A program made the position numbers and the translations under genes. Shown in pieces: positions 9,806-19,209 of a DNA stretch of 64,000 nt. A model generated the notes under the pieces. That model did not search any database and was not told the DNA's origin. It saw nothing but the letters and a program-made list of their open reading frames with translations. Source of the stretch: Candidatus Marivariicella framensis (GTDB lineage: Bacteria; Bacteroidota; Bacteroidia; Flavobacteriales; Flavobacteriaceae); NCBI GenBank assembly GCA_905182735.1, contig CAJJCT010000003.1:62001-126000 (forward strand), written 5' to 3'. Positions within the stretch are counted from its first letter, which is position 1; each line of letters starts with the position of its first letter.

Positions 9806-10462
9806 CTATTTTTTAATATGTTTTTTAAGTAATAAAATCAGTGACTTTATTTCAGGTTTTTTTGAAATAAAATAATTATCGGTATGTTTTGCAATTTCTT
9901 TTGCAGTAGTGTGACCCCAAGAAAAACATTTTTTTGAATTAAAGGAGTTGTTTAGCGCATAACTTTTTACTGCAGAAGGACTAAAAAACAAAACTCCCTC
10001 AAAATTGTCTTCGACTTTTTTTGAAGCTTCTTTTGTTTCGTATACTTCAGATAAAAATAAATTCACATTATTTTTTTTAAATAAATTCTCAGTAATATTC
10101 AGTCTTTGTTTTCCGCAAAAATAGTTGAAAGTTTTATTGGAATATTTTTGTATTATCTTATTTGCTAAATCTTTAGCAGAGTTTTCACATTCAACAACAT
10201 TTAAGCCTAATTCAATTAATCTAATTTTAGTAGTAGTTCCTACACAAAAAAATGGAAGTTTAATTATACTTTTATATTGACTATTTTTTAAAATCGATTT
10301 TAAAGCTGTTGAGCTTGTAATGATTACTCCGTACTCAATCTTTGGCCATTGAAAATCAATTATTCTTGTTTTTATCATTGGAGCTTCAAAAGTGTATATT
10401 CCACTTTGATATAAAGCTAATTTAATTTTTGAATTTAATTTCTTTGTAGATAATAGATGCAT
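9806..10462 (-). CDS. hemD: Uroporphyrinogen-III synthase
   Basis: Cyclises hydroxymethylbilane to uroporphyrinogen III. HemD is weakly conserved in sequence; the call rests on its 218-residue two-lobed layout, conserved bits such as VIITSSTALKSIL and GVLFFSPSAVKSY (the family 'SPS' segment in the second lobe) and its position exactly between hemC and hemE. Its ATG overlaps the hemC stop. No alternative function fits the context. Confidence 0.9.
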   Translation of the reverse strand: MHLLSTKKLNSKIKLALYQSGIYTFEAPMIKTRIIDFQWPKIEYGVIITSSTALKSILKNSQYKSIIKLPFFCVGTTTKIRLIELGLNVVECENSAKDLANKIIQKYSNKTFNYFCGKQRLNITENLFKKNNVNLFLSEVYETKEASKKVEDNFEGVLFFSPSAVKSYALNNSFNSKKCFSWGHTTAKEIAKHTDNYFISKKPEIKSLILLLKKHIKK

Positions 10463-11376
10463 TATAACTTATTTTTTATTGTTTCAATAATGCTCTTACC
10501 GCCTTTATTTAAAAACTCTAAGGCTATTTTTTTTCCTAAATAAACAGGGTCTTCATTACAAGAAAACCTGTAATCACTTACAATAGAGTCTTTTCCGGTT
10601 AAGCTAAAAAGACCTCCTTTGAAATCAACAAAATCATCATTAATTCTAGCCAGGCCTCCTATAGGGGCAGAACAACCCCCCTCTAATATTTTTAAAAACT
10701 CTCTTTCAAGAGTTGTGCAATAAAATGTTTTACAACAATTTATTTGTGATAAAATTTTTTTAATTGATTCATCTTCTTCTAGCGATGTAATTCCAATTGC
10801 CCCTTGAGCTGGAGCTGGAATCATCCATTTTAAAACTTCAAATTTTAGATTTATAATTCCGAGACGATCTATTCCTGCTTTTGCTAAAATCACTCCCTTT
10901 AAATTTGAGGTTTTTAGTTTTTCTAAACGAGTTTGAATATTTCCTCTAATTACTTCAGTTTCATCTTGCGGATATTTTTTTAACCATTGAGCTCTTCTTC
11001 TTAGACTTCCTGTACCAATTTTACCCACATTAATTAATTTAGTTTTATCATCAAATAATAATAGATCATATGGGTTACCTCTTTCTATGGTCGACTTTAA
11101 AATAATTCCTTTAGGGAGTTTTGTTGGAACGTCTTTAAGGCTATGTACAGCTATATCAATTTTTTTATTTAAAAGAGCAGTATCAAGTGTTCTTGTAAAA
11201 ACTCCTTGAATACCAATCGAATAAATAGGCTGATTTAGGTTCATATCGCCTTCACTTTTAATTGGAACAATTGAAGTGTTATATCCTATTTTGTTTAGTT
11301 TATCTGCAACAGTTTTTGCTTGCCATAGCGCTAGCTTGCTTTTCCTGGTCCCAATTCGAATATCACGCTTTGACAT
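10462..11376 (-). CDS. hemC: Hydroxymethylbilane synthase (porphobilinogen deaminase)
   Basis: Polymerises four porphobilinogens to hydroxymethylbilane. The dipyrromethane-cofactor cysteine is C235 in LEGGCSAPIGG. The N-terminus has the family RIGTRKSKLALWQA, and substrate-contacting stretches AVHSLKDVPT (residues about 76-86) and GTGSLRRRAQ (about 121-130) are intact. Length of 304 residues is typical. Its start lies 14 nt inside the 3' end of hemA, so the two are translated from overlapping frames. Confidence 0.97.
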   Translation of the reverse strand: MSKRDIRIGTRKSKLALWQAKTVADKLNKIGYNTSIVPIKSEGDMNLNQPIYSIGIQGVFTRTLDTALLNKKIDIAVHSLKDVPTKLPKGIILKSTIERGNPYDLLLFDDKTKLINVGKIGTGSLRRRAQWLKKYPQDETEVIRGNIQTRLEKLKTSNLKGVILAKAGIDRLGIINLKFEVLKWMIPAPAQGAIGITSLEEDESIKKILSQINCCKTFYCTTLEREFLKILEGGCSAPIGGLARINDDFVDFKGGLFSLTGKDSIVSDYRFSCNEDPVYLGKKIALEFLNKGGKSIIETIKNKL

Positions 11377-12550
11377 CTTCTTCTAATTCAATTTCAAAAA
11401 GATCTACTAATAAATTCATTGTAGCAGACGCATTTTTAGGATTATCTTTTAGGTAGCTAGCTATTTGACCGGTAAATTTTGATGCTGTTTCTTCTGAGCC
11501 TGAAATTGGTTTCTCAAGATGTGTTTTAATTGCATTTAAAAATGGGGCATATTTTCTTTGATACAGCCATGTGTTAAAATCTGAAGCAACCTCATTGATT
11601 ATCTCTTGGGCCTTACCTATATATTTTTTTCTTTTCATTAGATTCTCATCAGTCATTTTTGACAATTCATCTAAATGAACAAGTGAAACTTGATCGATTT
11701 CAATTACTTCAGGAACTACATTTCTTGGTAATGAGAGATCTATAATTAAAAGAGGACTTGAACAGTGGATAAGTTCTTTGTTGATTGTTGGATGCTCAGC
11801 TCCAGTAGCAACAATTAAAACATCTGCCTTTCTAATTTCAGTATTAAGTTCACTATGAGGTTTTACTTTAACTTTAAATTTACCTGCAATTTTTTCAGCT
11901 CTTTCCTTTGTGCGATTTATTAAAACAATATGATCATTTTTGGTATGTTTAATAAGGTTTTCACAGGTGTTTTTACCAATTTTACCAGCTCCAAATAGAA
12001 GAATATTCTTGTCAGAGATGTTTTTAACATTCTTAATAATAAATTGAACAGCTGCATACGAAACTGATGTTGCCCCAGAAGAAATTCTAGTTTCAGTTTT
12101 AACACGTTTGCTTGCTTGTATTACATTGTTAATTAGCCTTTCTAAAAATCCATTTGCCATCTCTAATTTTTTTGATTGGTAAAATGATTTCTTTAATTGT
12201 CCAATTATTTCAAAATCTCCAAGAATTTGACTTTCAAGACCTGCACCAACTCTGAAAATATGATTAATCGCTTTCTTGCCTTCTAAAGTGTATCCAATTT
12301 TATTAAATGTATTTATTTTTCCTTTTGAAAACTTACAAAGTAGCTTGATAAAATCATTTGAATTTTCAGCTAATCCATATAACTCAGTCCTATTACAAGT
12401 ACTATTTACAAGTAACTCAGAGATACCATTTTTTTTAGCATCATTTAATAATGCTTCGGTAGAATGTAAAGAAAGGCTGAAAGCCTCTCTTACAGAAAGC
12501 AAGGCTTTTTTATGACTAACACCTACAGTAAAAAATTTTTTTGAATCCAA
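11363..12550 (-). CDS. hemA: Glutamyl-tRNA reductase
   Basis: First committed step of C5-pathway heme synthesis: reduces glutamyl-tRNA to glutamate-1-semialdehyde. The catalytic cysteine is C52 in NSTCNRTELY; ESQILGDFEIIGQ and the NADPH-binding LLFGAGKIGK follow, and the C-terminal dimerisation helix region is present. At 395 residues it is slightly shorter than many homologues. The start is a TTG, with no in-frame ATG nearby and the candidate promoter only about 24 nt upstream, so TTG seems real. The partner hemL is not in this window. It heads the minus-strand heme operon. Confidence 0.95.
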   Translation of the reverse strand: MDSKKFFTVGVSHKKALLSVREAFSLSLHSTEALLNDAKKNGISELLVNSTCNRTELYGLAENSNDFIKLLCKFSKGKINTFNKIGYTLEGKKAINHIFRVGAGLESQILGDFEIIGQLKKSFYQSKKLEMANGFLERLINNVIQASKRVKTETRISSGATSVSYAAVQFIIKNVKNISDKNILLFGAGKIGKNTCENLIKHTKNDHIVLINRTKERAEKIAGKFKVKVKPHSELNTEIRKADVLIVATGAEHPTINKELIHCSSPLLIIDLSLPRNVVPEVIEIDQVSLVHLDELSKMTDENLMKRKKYIGKAQEIINEVASDFNTWLYQRKYAPFLNAIKTHLEKPISGSEETASKFTGQIASYLKDNPKNASATMNLLVDLFEIELEEDVKA

Positions 12551-12573
12551 ACTTGAGTATCTAAACTTTGACG

Positions 12574-12581
12574 CAAAAGTA
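12574..12581 (-). promoter_or_regulatory. -7 element (TACTTTTG) for the hemA operon
   Basis: A perfect TAnnTTTG on the minus strand about 24 nt upstream of the hemA TTG start. No clear -33 TTG is visible. It shares its TA dinucleotide with a forward-strand TAATTTTG, making a nearly symmetric element between the divergent heme operons. Confidence 0.5.
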
Positions 12582-12587
12582 ATTTTG
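12580..12587 (+). promoter_or_regulatory. -7 element (TAATTTTG) for araC-hemH
   Basis: A perfect TAnnTTTG on the plus strand, overlapping the hemA -7 element by two bases. A TTG at 12553-12555 is 24 nt upstream, slightly beyond the usual 17-23 spacing. Transcription from here would give a leader of about 150 nt before the AraC-type gene, passing through the hairpin at 12622-12660. Confidence 0.4.
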
Positions 12588-12621
12588 AGAAAAGTGAAAA
12601 AATAACGATAGACGAATTATT

Positions 12622-12660
12622 AATACCGACTTCGGTTTTTTATTTTATTTTATTTTTATT
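12622..12660 (+). terminator. Forward-oriented terminator-like hairpin in the araC-hemH leader
   Basis: ACCG/CGGT (12625-12636) forms a short GC-rich stem around a 4-nt loop and is followed at once by a run of T interrupted only by single A residues to 12660. The T tract is on the plus-strand 3' side only. No forward gene lies upstream, so it would have to act on a leader or small RNA. The stem is short, so confidence is moderate. Confidence 0.45.
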
Positions 12661-12740
12661 TTAATTAAATGTATTAATTTTAGGGAGCTTAAAAGATTTT
12701 ATAATTTAGAACTTATCTAAATAACAACACAATTATTAAT

Positions 12741-13622
12741 ATGGAAAACATCGATGAAAGTTCAAAGGAAAACACATTAATAGAACAAGGCTTCATGGTT
12801 CTTCGTTATGAAAACGAAAATAAAAAAGTTTTACAAAAAAAAATGTTAATAACTAGAGAATATATTCAATTTCATTTTTGTTTAAAGGGAGCTGGAAAGC
12901 TTTTATTCAATAATGGTAATTATGAATTTCAAATTAAAGAAGAACATGCAGTACTTTTATATAACCCAACTCAGGACCTTCCTCTTAACTTAAATTTGGA
13001 GCCAAATAGTTGGATTGTAAGTGTTATAATTTCAATTTCTAAATTTCATAGTTTATTTTCTAATGATGCTGATCATATTTTCTTTTTAAATCCAGAAAAC
13101 AGCAAAAGAAAGTTTTATGATGACAATATTTTCCCCCCTAATATAGCTGTTGTTTTAAGCCAAATTCTTCAAGCTAAAGTTCACGATAGCATGAGGGCCC
13201 TTTATTTTAAGGGTAAGGTATACGAATTGCTCAGTCTGTATTTTAATAAAAGTGATGATACTGACCTTGAGCAATGTCCTTTTTTGGTTGACGAAGAAAA
13301 TGTAAGAAAAATTAGACATGCTAAAGAAATTATTTTAGAAAGAATGTCTGAACCCCCAACTTTACATGAATTATCACAAGAAATTGGTTTAAGTTTAAAG
13401 AAATTAAAAGAGGGCTTTAAACAATTATATGGGGATACTGTTTATGGATATTTACTTGAGCATAAAATGACAGAAGCCCAAAGAATGCTAGAGTCAAAAA
13501 GTTATAATGTAAATGAAGTTGGACTTAGACTGGGTTATAGTACAGCTAGTCATTTTATAGTTGCCTTTAAAAAGAAATATGGGACAACCCCAAAAAAATA
13601 TTTAATGTCAGTATCTTCGTAA
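12741..13622 (+). CDS. AraC-family transcriptional regulator
   Basis: A DNA-binding regulator of 293 residues. The N-terminal half (to about residue 150) is a cupin-like sensing region with QFHFCLKG and LYNPTQDLPLN. The C-terminal ~100 residues are a clear AraC double helix-turn-helix: PPTLHELSQEIGLSLKKLKEGFK and then VNEVGLRLGYSTASHFIVAFKKKYGTTPKKYL. It is divergent from hemA and 9 nt upstream of hemH, so a role in controlling heme genes is a reasonable inference, but no effector or target has been shown here. Start ATG at 12741 is unambiguous. Confidence 0.9.
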   Translation: MENIDESSKENTLIEQGFMVLRYENENKKVLQKKMLITREYIQFHFCLKGAGKLLFNNGNYEFQIKEEHAVLLYNPTQDLPLNLNLEPNSWIVSVIISISKFHSLFSNDADHIFFLNPENSKRKFYDDNIFPPNIAVVLSQILQAKVHDSMRALYFKGKVYELLSLYFNKSDDTDLEQCPFLVDEENVRKIRHAKEIILERMSEPPTLHELSQEIGLSLKKLKEGFKQLYGDTVYGYLLEHKMTEAQRMLESKSYNVNEVGLRLGYSTASHFIVAFKKKYGTTPKKYLMSVSS

Positions 13623-13631
13623 AAAAAAATA

Positions 13632-14663
13632 ATGAAGGGTGTACTTTTAGTTAATTTGGGCTCTCCTGAAAGTCCAAACACTAAAGATGTTAGGAGTTAT
13701 TTAGATCAGTTTTTAATGGACGAAAGAGTAATTGATTTACCTAAATGGCTTAGAACGTTTTTAGTGAAAGGAATCATTTTAAACACGAGGCCAAAAAAAT
13801 CTGCAGAAGCATATAAAAAAATCTGGTGGAAAGAAGGTTCACCTTTAATTGTTCTTTCTCAAAAATTAAAAGATAAAGTACAAACAAATGTATCTGTACC
13901 AATAGTACTTGCAATGCGATATGGAAACCCCTCTATTAAAAGTGGACTTGAATTATTAAATAAAAAAGGGGTCAGTGAAGTTTTAATTGTTCCGCTGTAT
14001 CCTCAATTTGCTATGGCTACCACCGAAACTATTTTGGTTTTGGCTGAAAAAATAAGAATTAATTTTTTCCCTAAAATGAAATTTACGTCACTACCATCAT
14101 TTTATGGTCATCCAGACTATATAAGAGTTCTTGGAAATTCTATTCAAGAATCTTTGCAGGGAAAAAATTGGGAACATCTTTTGTTTTCCTATCACGGTGT
14201 TCCAGAAAGACATATTCGAAAATCAGATATAACAAAATCACATTGTAAAATTGATGGTAAATGCTGTTTTACAAAATCACCTGCACATCAATATTGTTAT
14301 AGACATCAATGCGAAATTACTTCTATAAAAGTTGCAGAATATTTAGATTTAAAAAAAGGCACCTACTCTACATCTTTTCAGTCAAGGGTTTCTATAATAG
14401 GATCTTGGCTAAAACCTTATACTGATAAGACAGTTTCTTCTTTTGCCAAAAAGGGAACTAAAGAACTTGCAATTGCAACTCCAGCTTTTATTTCAGACTG
14501 TTTGGAAACTTTAGAAGAAATCGGAATGGAAGCTGCTGAAGATTTTGAAGAAAAAGGAGGAAAAAAACTTCATGTGATTCCATGTATAAATGATCGTGAT
14601 GATTGGGTTAAAGTTTTAAGTAGGTGGATTGATGAATGGGCTTTAACTGCTGTTGAAATATAA
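13632..14663 (+). CDS. hemH: Ferrochelatase
   Basis: Inserts Fe2+ into protoporphyrin IX, the last step of protoheme synthesis. The 343-residue protein begins KGVLLVNLGSPESP, has the catalytic His in LLFSYHGVPERHIR near residue 195 and a C-terminal AIATPAFISDCLETLEEI. An insert near residues 203-228 carries five cysteines (in HCKIDGKCC and YCYRHQC), which could hold a metal centre as in Fe-S ferrochelatases, but this is inference. It lies 9 nt after the AraC gene and 1 nt before the MATE gene, so all three are probably one operon. Confidence 0.96.
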   Translation: MKGVLLVNLGSPESPNTKDVRSYLDQFLMDERVIDLPKWLRTFLVKGIILNTRPKKSAEAYKKIWWKEGSPLIVLSQKLKDKVQTNVSVPIVLAMRYGNPSIKSGLELLNKKGVSEVLIVPLYPQFAMATTETILVLAEKIRINFFPKMKFTSLPSFYGHPDYIRVLGNSIQESLQGKNWEHLLFSYHGVPERHIRKSDITKSHCKIDGKCCFTKSPAHQYCYRHQCEITSIKVAEYLDLKKGTYSTSFQSRVSIIGSWLKPYTDKTVSSFAKKGTKELAIATPAFISDCLETLEEIGMEAAEDFEEKGGKKLHVIPCINDRDDWVKVLSRWIDEWALTAVEI

Positions 14664-14664
14664 T

Positions 14665-16005
14665 ATGAGAAACAATATATCTGGGCGTTTAGGTACTGAC
14701 CCGATATTTAGACTACTAATTCGACAGGGAGTCCCTGCATCAATTGGAATCTTAGTTATGTCTTTGAATATCCTAATTGACACTGTTTTTGTTGGCCAAT
14801 GGATTGGTCCAAATGCAATTGCAGCAATAAATGTTGTATTACCAGTCTCTTTTTTCATTGCAGCTCTTGGAATGGCTATTGGTATTGGCGGAGGTTCAAT
14901 TATTTCAAGAGCTCTTGGCGATAAAAATATTTCTAAAGCAAATCAAACTTTTGGAAATCAAATTACCCTAACATTTATTGTAACATTATCTCTAGTATTT
15001 TTAGGACTATTATTTTTAGAATATTTAATACCTGCATTTGGCGGTAAAGGAGATTTATATGAATTAGCTAAAATATATTATGAAATAGTTCTTTATGGGG
15101 TTCCTCTTTTAGGTTTTTGTATGATGGGAAACAACACAATGAGAGCTGAAGGAAAGCCGGAATATGCTATGTATGCAATGATGATACCCTCAATTACTAA
15201 CTTGTTTTTAGATTATATTTTAATTTTTTATTTAGACTATGGCATGTATGGAGCTGCATGGGCAACTACTATTTCTTATGCTGTTACAGCAATTTATATT
15301 TTATATTATTTTACATCTAGTAAATCAGAGTTTAAGCTTAAAATAAATGATTTTTATTTATCATTCTCCTTGGTTAAAGAAATATCTTCTTTAGGCTCAG
15401 TTACACTTGCTAGACAAGCAATGGTTAGTGTTGTTGTCTTATTAGTCAATAATATTTTATTTAGTGCAGCAGGAGAAATGACGGTAGCTGTTTATGCTAT
15501 AATTAGCAGAATGTTAATGTTTGCTCTTTTTCCTGTTATAGGAATAACACAAGGGTTTATTCCAATTGCAGCATTTAATTATGGCGCTAATAATCCTGGT
15601 AGAGTTTATGATGTAGTTGTTAAGGCAATTATATTTTCTACTGTTTTAGCGAGTATTGTTTTTGCTCTAATATTTATTTTCTCTGAAGATATCGTTAAAG
15701 TCTTTACAAACGATTTGTATATTTTAAACCAAACCCCAATTGCTCTTAGGTGGGTTTTTGCAGCAACTCCAATTATTGGAATTCAATTTATTGGAGCTGC
15801 ATATTTTCAAGCTATTGGTAAAGCATTACCGGCTTTGCTTTTAACTCTTACACGTCAAGGGTTTTTCTTCATTCCTTTTTTATTTATTTTATCAAATAAA
15901 ATGGGTGTAATAGGAGTTTGGATTGCATTCCCATTAGGAGAACTAATTTCAACAATAGTTACAGGATACTTTTTATTTAAAAACTTAAAAAAAGATATTA
16001 TTTAA
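14665..16005 (+). CDS. MATE-family efflux transporter
   Basis: An inner-membrane multidrug/toxin extrusion antiporter with about 12 hydrophobic segments across roughly 446 residues. Typical MATE features are PIFRLLIRQGVPASIG at the N-terminus, DTVFVGQWIGPNAIAAIN in the first helices, and the mid-protein repeat beginning near LARQAMVSVVVLLVNN. I start it at ATG 14665, one base after the hemH stop; an upstream in-frame TTG at 14653 would overlap hemH. Substrate is unknown; export of porphyrin intermediates is conceivable from context but unsupported. Confidence 0.9.
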   Translation: MRNNISGRLGTDPIFRLLIRQGVPASIGILVMSLNILIDTVFVGQWIGPNAIAAINVVLPVSFFIAALGMAIGIGGGSIISRALGDKNISKANQTFGNQITLTFIVTLSLVFLGLLFLEYLIPAFGGKGDLYELAKIYYEIVLYGVPLLGFCMMGNNTMRAEGKPEYAMYAMMIPSITNLFLDYILIFYLDYGMYGAAWATTISYAVTAIYILYYFTSSKSEFKLKINDFYLSFSLVKEISSLGSVTLARQAMVSVVVLLVNNILFSAAGEMTVAVYAIISRMLMFALFPVIGITQGFIPIAAFNYGANNPGRVYDVVVKAIIFSTVLASIVFALIFIFSEDIVKVFTNDLYILNQTPIALRWVFAATPIIGIQFIGAAYFQAIGKALPALLLTLTRQGFFFIPFLFILSNKMGVIGVWIAFPLGELISTIVTGYFLFKNLKKDII

Positions 16006-16013
16006 ACGATTAT

Positions 16014-16041
16014 AAATTTTGATTTTGAAGGATCAAAATTT
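16014..16041 (+). terminator. Hairpin after the araC-hemH-MATE operon
   Basis: AAATTTTGAT (16014-16023) and ATCAAAATTT (16032-16041) form a perfect 10-bp stem with an 8-nt loop, followed by the T-rich tract TGTTTTGTAATTTGTT. It lies 9 nt after the MATE stop. The stem is AT-rich, so termination may be partial. Confidence 0.55.
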
Positions 16042-16073
16042 GTTTTGTAATTTGTTCTAATAAAATATAATAA

Positions 16074-19000
16074 ATGAAAAATTTTAGTTATTTAATATTA
16101 AGAGGGATTAGTCAGGTTTTTATATTTCTTTTGGTTGCAAATATTTTTGGTCAGAGAAAAAAACAATACTCTAGAGCAGTTTCATACAACCCAAGTATAC
16201 ACGAAAGTCTTAAATTTCGAGAAATTGGACCTTTTAGGGGTGGTCGGTCAGCTGCTGTAACTGGTGTTAAAGACAATCCCAATTTATATTATTTTGGAGC
16301 AACTGGAGGTGGAGTTTGGAAGACTGAAGATGCAGGTAAAACATATGAAAATATTTCAGATGGATATTTTGGAGGAAGCATAGGCTCTATAGCAATTGCT
16401 CCAAATGATTCTAATGTTATATATGTTGGAGGAGGAGAAGTTACAGTTAGAGGAAATGTTTCTTCTGGAAGTGGTATATGGAAATCGGTTGATGCTGGAA
16501 AGACATGGAGTTTTTCAGGACTTCCTGAATCAAGACATGTACCAAGAATTGTTATAGATTCAAAAAACTCTAATATAGTCTATGCTGCTGTATTAGGGAA
16601 TATTTACAAGCCTACAAAAGAAAGGGGAGTTTATAAATCTATTAATGGTGGAAAAACATGGAAGAAAGTATTATTTGTTAATGAGCAATCTGGAGCTGTT
16701 GAGTTACAAATGGATCCAAAGAATTCAAGAATTTTATATGCTTCAACTTGGAATTTGAAAAGAACCCCATATAGTCTTGTTAGTGGCGGTCCAGGCTCTT
16801 TGTTGTGGAAAAGTACAGATAGCGGAAATACTTGGTCCAAAATATCTGATAATAAAGGTTTTGCTAAAGGTGTGTTGGGAATTATTGGTGTTACAGTATC
16901 TCCTGTTAACCCTGAGAGAGTTTTTGCGATTGTTGAAAATAAAGAAAAAGGTGGTGTTTACAGGTCTGACGATGGAGGAAAAACATGGAAATATGTTAAC
17001 TCAAGTAGAGCTTTAAGACAACGAGCATGGTACTATTCTAAAATTTATGCTGACACTCAAAATCAAGATATTGTTTATATAATGAACGTTTCATATCACA
17101 AATCAATTGATGGAGGAAAAACATTTAAGAGTAATAGAGCGCCCCATGGAGATCACCATGATTTATGGATAGCTACAGAAAATAACCAACGAATGATAAT
17201 TGCTGATGATGGAGGAGCCCAAATTAGCAATAATGGAGGGTTAGATTGGAGTACATATTACAATCAACCAACTGCTCAGTTTTATAGAGTAACTACTGAC
17301 AATTCATTTCCTTATCGGATATATGTAGCACAGCAGGATAACTCAACCATCAGGGTTAAACATAGATCAGACGGAAGGTTCATTACTGAAGATGACTGGG
17401 AGTCAACGGCAGGAGGAGAATCTGCTCATATTGCTGTAGATCCAGAAAATAATGATATAGTTTATGGAGGAAGTTATGGCGGCTTTTTAACCAGAGTTAA
17501 TCACAAAACAGGAAGTGTAAGGGGTATAAATGTATGGCCAGATAACCCAATGGGGTATGGAGCTGAGGGAATGAAATATAGATTTCAATGGAACTTTCCT
17601 ATTTTCTTTAGTCATCATAATACTAAAAAATTATTTACATTATCGAATCATGTTCATGTTTCGGAAAATGAAGGTCAGTCATGGAAAATTATAAGCCCAG
17701 ACCTAACTAGAAACGATCCTAAAAAATTAAAGTCTTCAGGAGGTCCAATTACTCAAGACAATACAGGAGTTGAATACTATAGTACGCTTTTTGCAGCCAG
17801 TGAATCAAAACTAAGTGATGGCGAGATTTGGGTCGGTAGTGATGATGGGCTAGTTCATTTAACTAAAAATGGTGGAGATAGTTGGGATGATATAACTCCA
17901 ATTCAAGCACCTAAGTCACTTATGATAAACAGTATAGAGACAGCATATTTTGTTTCTGGAAAAGCATATATAGCTGGAACTTCATATAAGACAGGTGATT
18001 TTAATCCATATCTTTATAAAACAAATGATTATGGGAAATCATGGAAAAAAATAGTAAACGGAATTAAGCCTGAACATTTCACCAGGGTGTTGAGGTCAGA
18101 TCCTGCTAAAGATGGATTGCTTTATGCTGGAACTGAATCAGGTATTTATATTTCTTATGATGACGGTGATTCTTGGAATTCATTTCAGAAAAACTTACCA
18201 ATAGTTCCGGTCACTGATATTACAATTAAAGATAATAGCTTAATTGTAGCTACTCAAGGAAGAGGCATTTGGATGATTGATGATTTAACAGTATTACATC
18301 AATTAAACTCTGAAAATATAAATGATGAAGTAAACCTATTTTCACCAAAAGACAGTTATAGAACAAGGGGTTACGGCGGGAATACAAGTAAAACTGAAGG
18401 GACTAATATTGAAAATGGAGTTATAGTTTATTACAATTTAAAAAATTATGATTCGTCAAAAGATTCCATTTCAATTAGTTTTTCAGATATAGATGGAAAA
18501 ATAATTAAAACCTTTAGTAATAATGACAAAAATAATAATTTATTAGCTAAAGAAGGAAGCAATAAATTTGTCTGGGATACAAAATATGATGGAGCAGAGG
18601 TGTTGGATGGAATGATTTTTTGGTCGGCTTCGTTTTCTGGAGCAAAATCTGTCCCTGGAAAATATAAAGTAACATTAAGTAAAAACGGAATTAAAAGCAG
18701 TAAGCCATTTAAAATTTTAATTGATCCTAGATCTGAGGTTGACGCATCAGATATTCAAAAGCAATTAGATTTTGTTAATTCAATTAATAAGACAGTAGAT
18801 GATGCTCACAAAACAATAAAAGAAATTAGAACAATAAATTCAAAACTAAACGAATTTGAGTCAAACTTTAGTAAATTGAATTTAGTTGCTGATCTTATTT
18901 TAAAATCAAAAAGACTTAGAGAGAAATTATCTAATATAGAAAAAACATTATATCAAACCCAAAACCAAAGTAATCAAGATCCACTTAATTTTCCAATTAA

Positions 19001-19205
19001 GCTCACCAATAAGTTGGGACATTTAAATAGACTTGTTACACTAAATGATTTTCCTCCAACTGATCAGGATAAAGTTGTTAAATTAGAACTTACAGAGAAA
19101 GTAGAAACCCAATTAAAAACTTTTAGTTTTTTAATAAAAAATGATGTTAAAGATTTCAACAAAGAGTTTGCAAAACTTGAATTGGATTATTTAAAACTAG
19201 ATTAA
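16074..19205 (+). CDS. Secreted BNR/VPS10 (sortilin-like) beta-propeller protein
   Basis: A large exported protein (1043 residues) with a hydrophobic N-terminal signal (residues about 7-26). It contains many BNR/Asp-box repeats of the form SxDxGxTW, for example KSVDAGKTW, KSTDSGNTW, RSDDGGKTW and KTNDYGKSW, spread over residues about 60-740 and predicting a propeller. The region FREIGPFRGGRSAAVTG is typical of Bacteroidota 'glycosyl hydrolase / VPS10 domain' proteins. Residues about 870-1040 are a helical tail. Despite the usual annotation, no glycosidase catalytic signature is recognisable, so enzymatic function is uncertain. hemJ begins 4 nt downstream. Confidence 0.85.
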   Translation: MKNFSYLILRGISQVFIFLLVANIFGQRKKQYSRAVSYNPSIHESLKFREIGPFRGGRSAAVTGVKDNPNLYYFGATGGGVWKTEDAGKTYENISDGYFGGSIGSIAIAPNDSNVIYVGGGEVTVRGNVSSGSGIWKSVDAGKTWSFSGLPESRHVPRIVIDSKNSNIVYAAVLGNIYKPTKERGVYKSINGGKTWKKVLFVNEQSGAVELQMDPKNSRILYASTWNLKRTPYSLVSGGPGSLLWKSTDSGNTWSKISDNKGFAKGVLGIIGVTVSPVNPERVFAIVENKEKGGVYRSDDGGKTWKYVNSSRALRQRAWYYSKIYADTQNQDIVYIMNVSYHKSIDGGKTFKSNRAPHGDHHDLWIATENNQRMIIADDGGAQISNNGGLDWSTYYNQPTAQFYRVTTDNSFPYRIYVAQQDNSTIRVKHRSDGRFITEDDWESTAGGESAHIAVDPENNDIVYGGSYGGFLTRVNHKTGSVRGINVWPDNPMGYGAEGMKYRFQWNFPIFFSHHNTKKLFTLSNHVHVSENEGQSWKIISPDLTRNDPKKLKSSGGPITQDNTGVEYYSTLFAASESKLSDGEIWVGSDDGLVHLTKNGGDSWDDITPIQAPKSLMINSIETAYFVSGKAYIAGTSYKTGDFNPYLYKTNDYGKSWKKIVNGIKPEHFTRVLRSDPAKDGLLYAGTESGIYISYDDGDSWNSFQKNLPIVPVTDITIKDNSLIVATQGRGIWMIDDLTVLHQLNSENINDEVNLFSPKDSYRTRGYGGNTSKTEGTNIENGVIVYYNLKNYDSSKDSISISFSDIDGKIIKTFSNNDKNNNLLAKEGSNKFVWDTKYDGAEVLDGMIFWSASFSGAKSVPGKYKVTLSKNGIKSSKPFKILIDPRSEVDASDIQKQLDFVNSINKTVDDAHKTIKEIRTINSKLNEFESNFSKLNLVADLILKSKRLREKLSNIEKTLYQTQNQSNQDPLNFPIKLTNKLGHLNRLVTLNDFPPTDQDKVVKLELTEKVETQLKTFSFLIKNDVKDFNKEFAKLELDYLKLD

Positions 19206-19209
19206 TATT

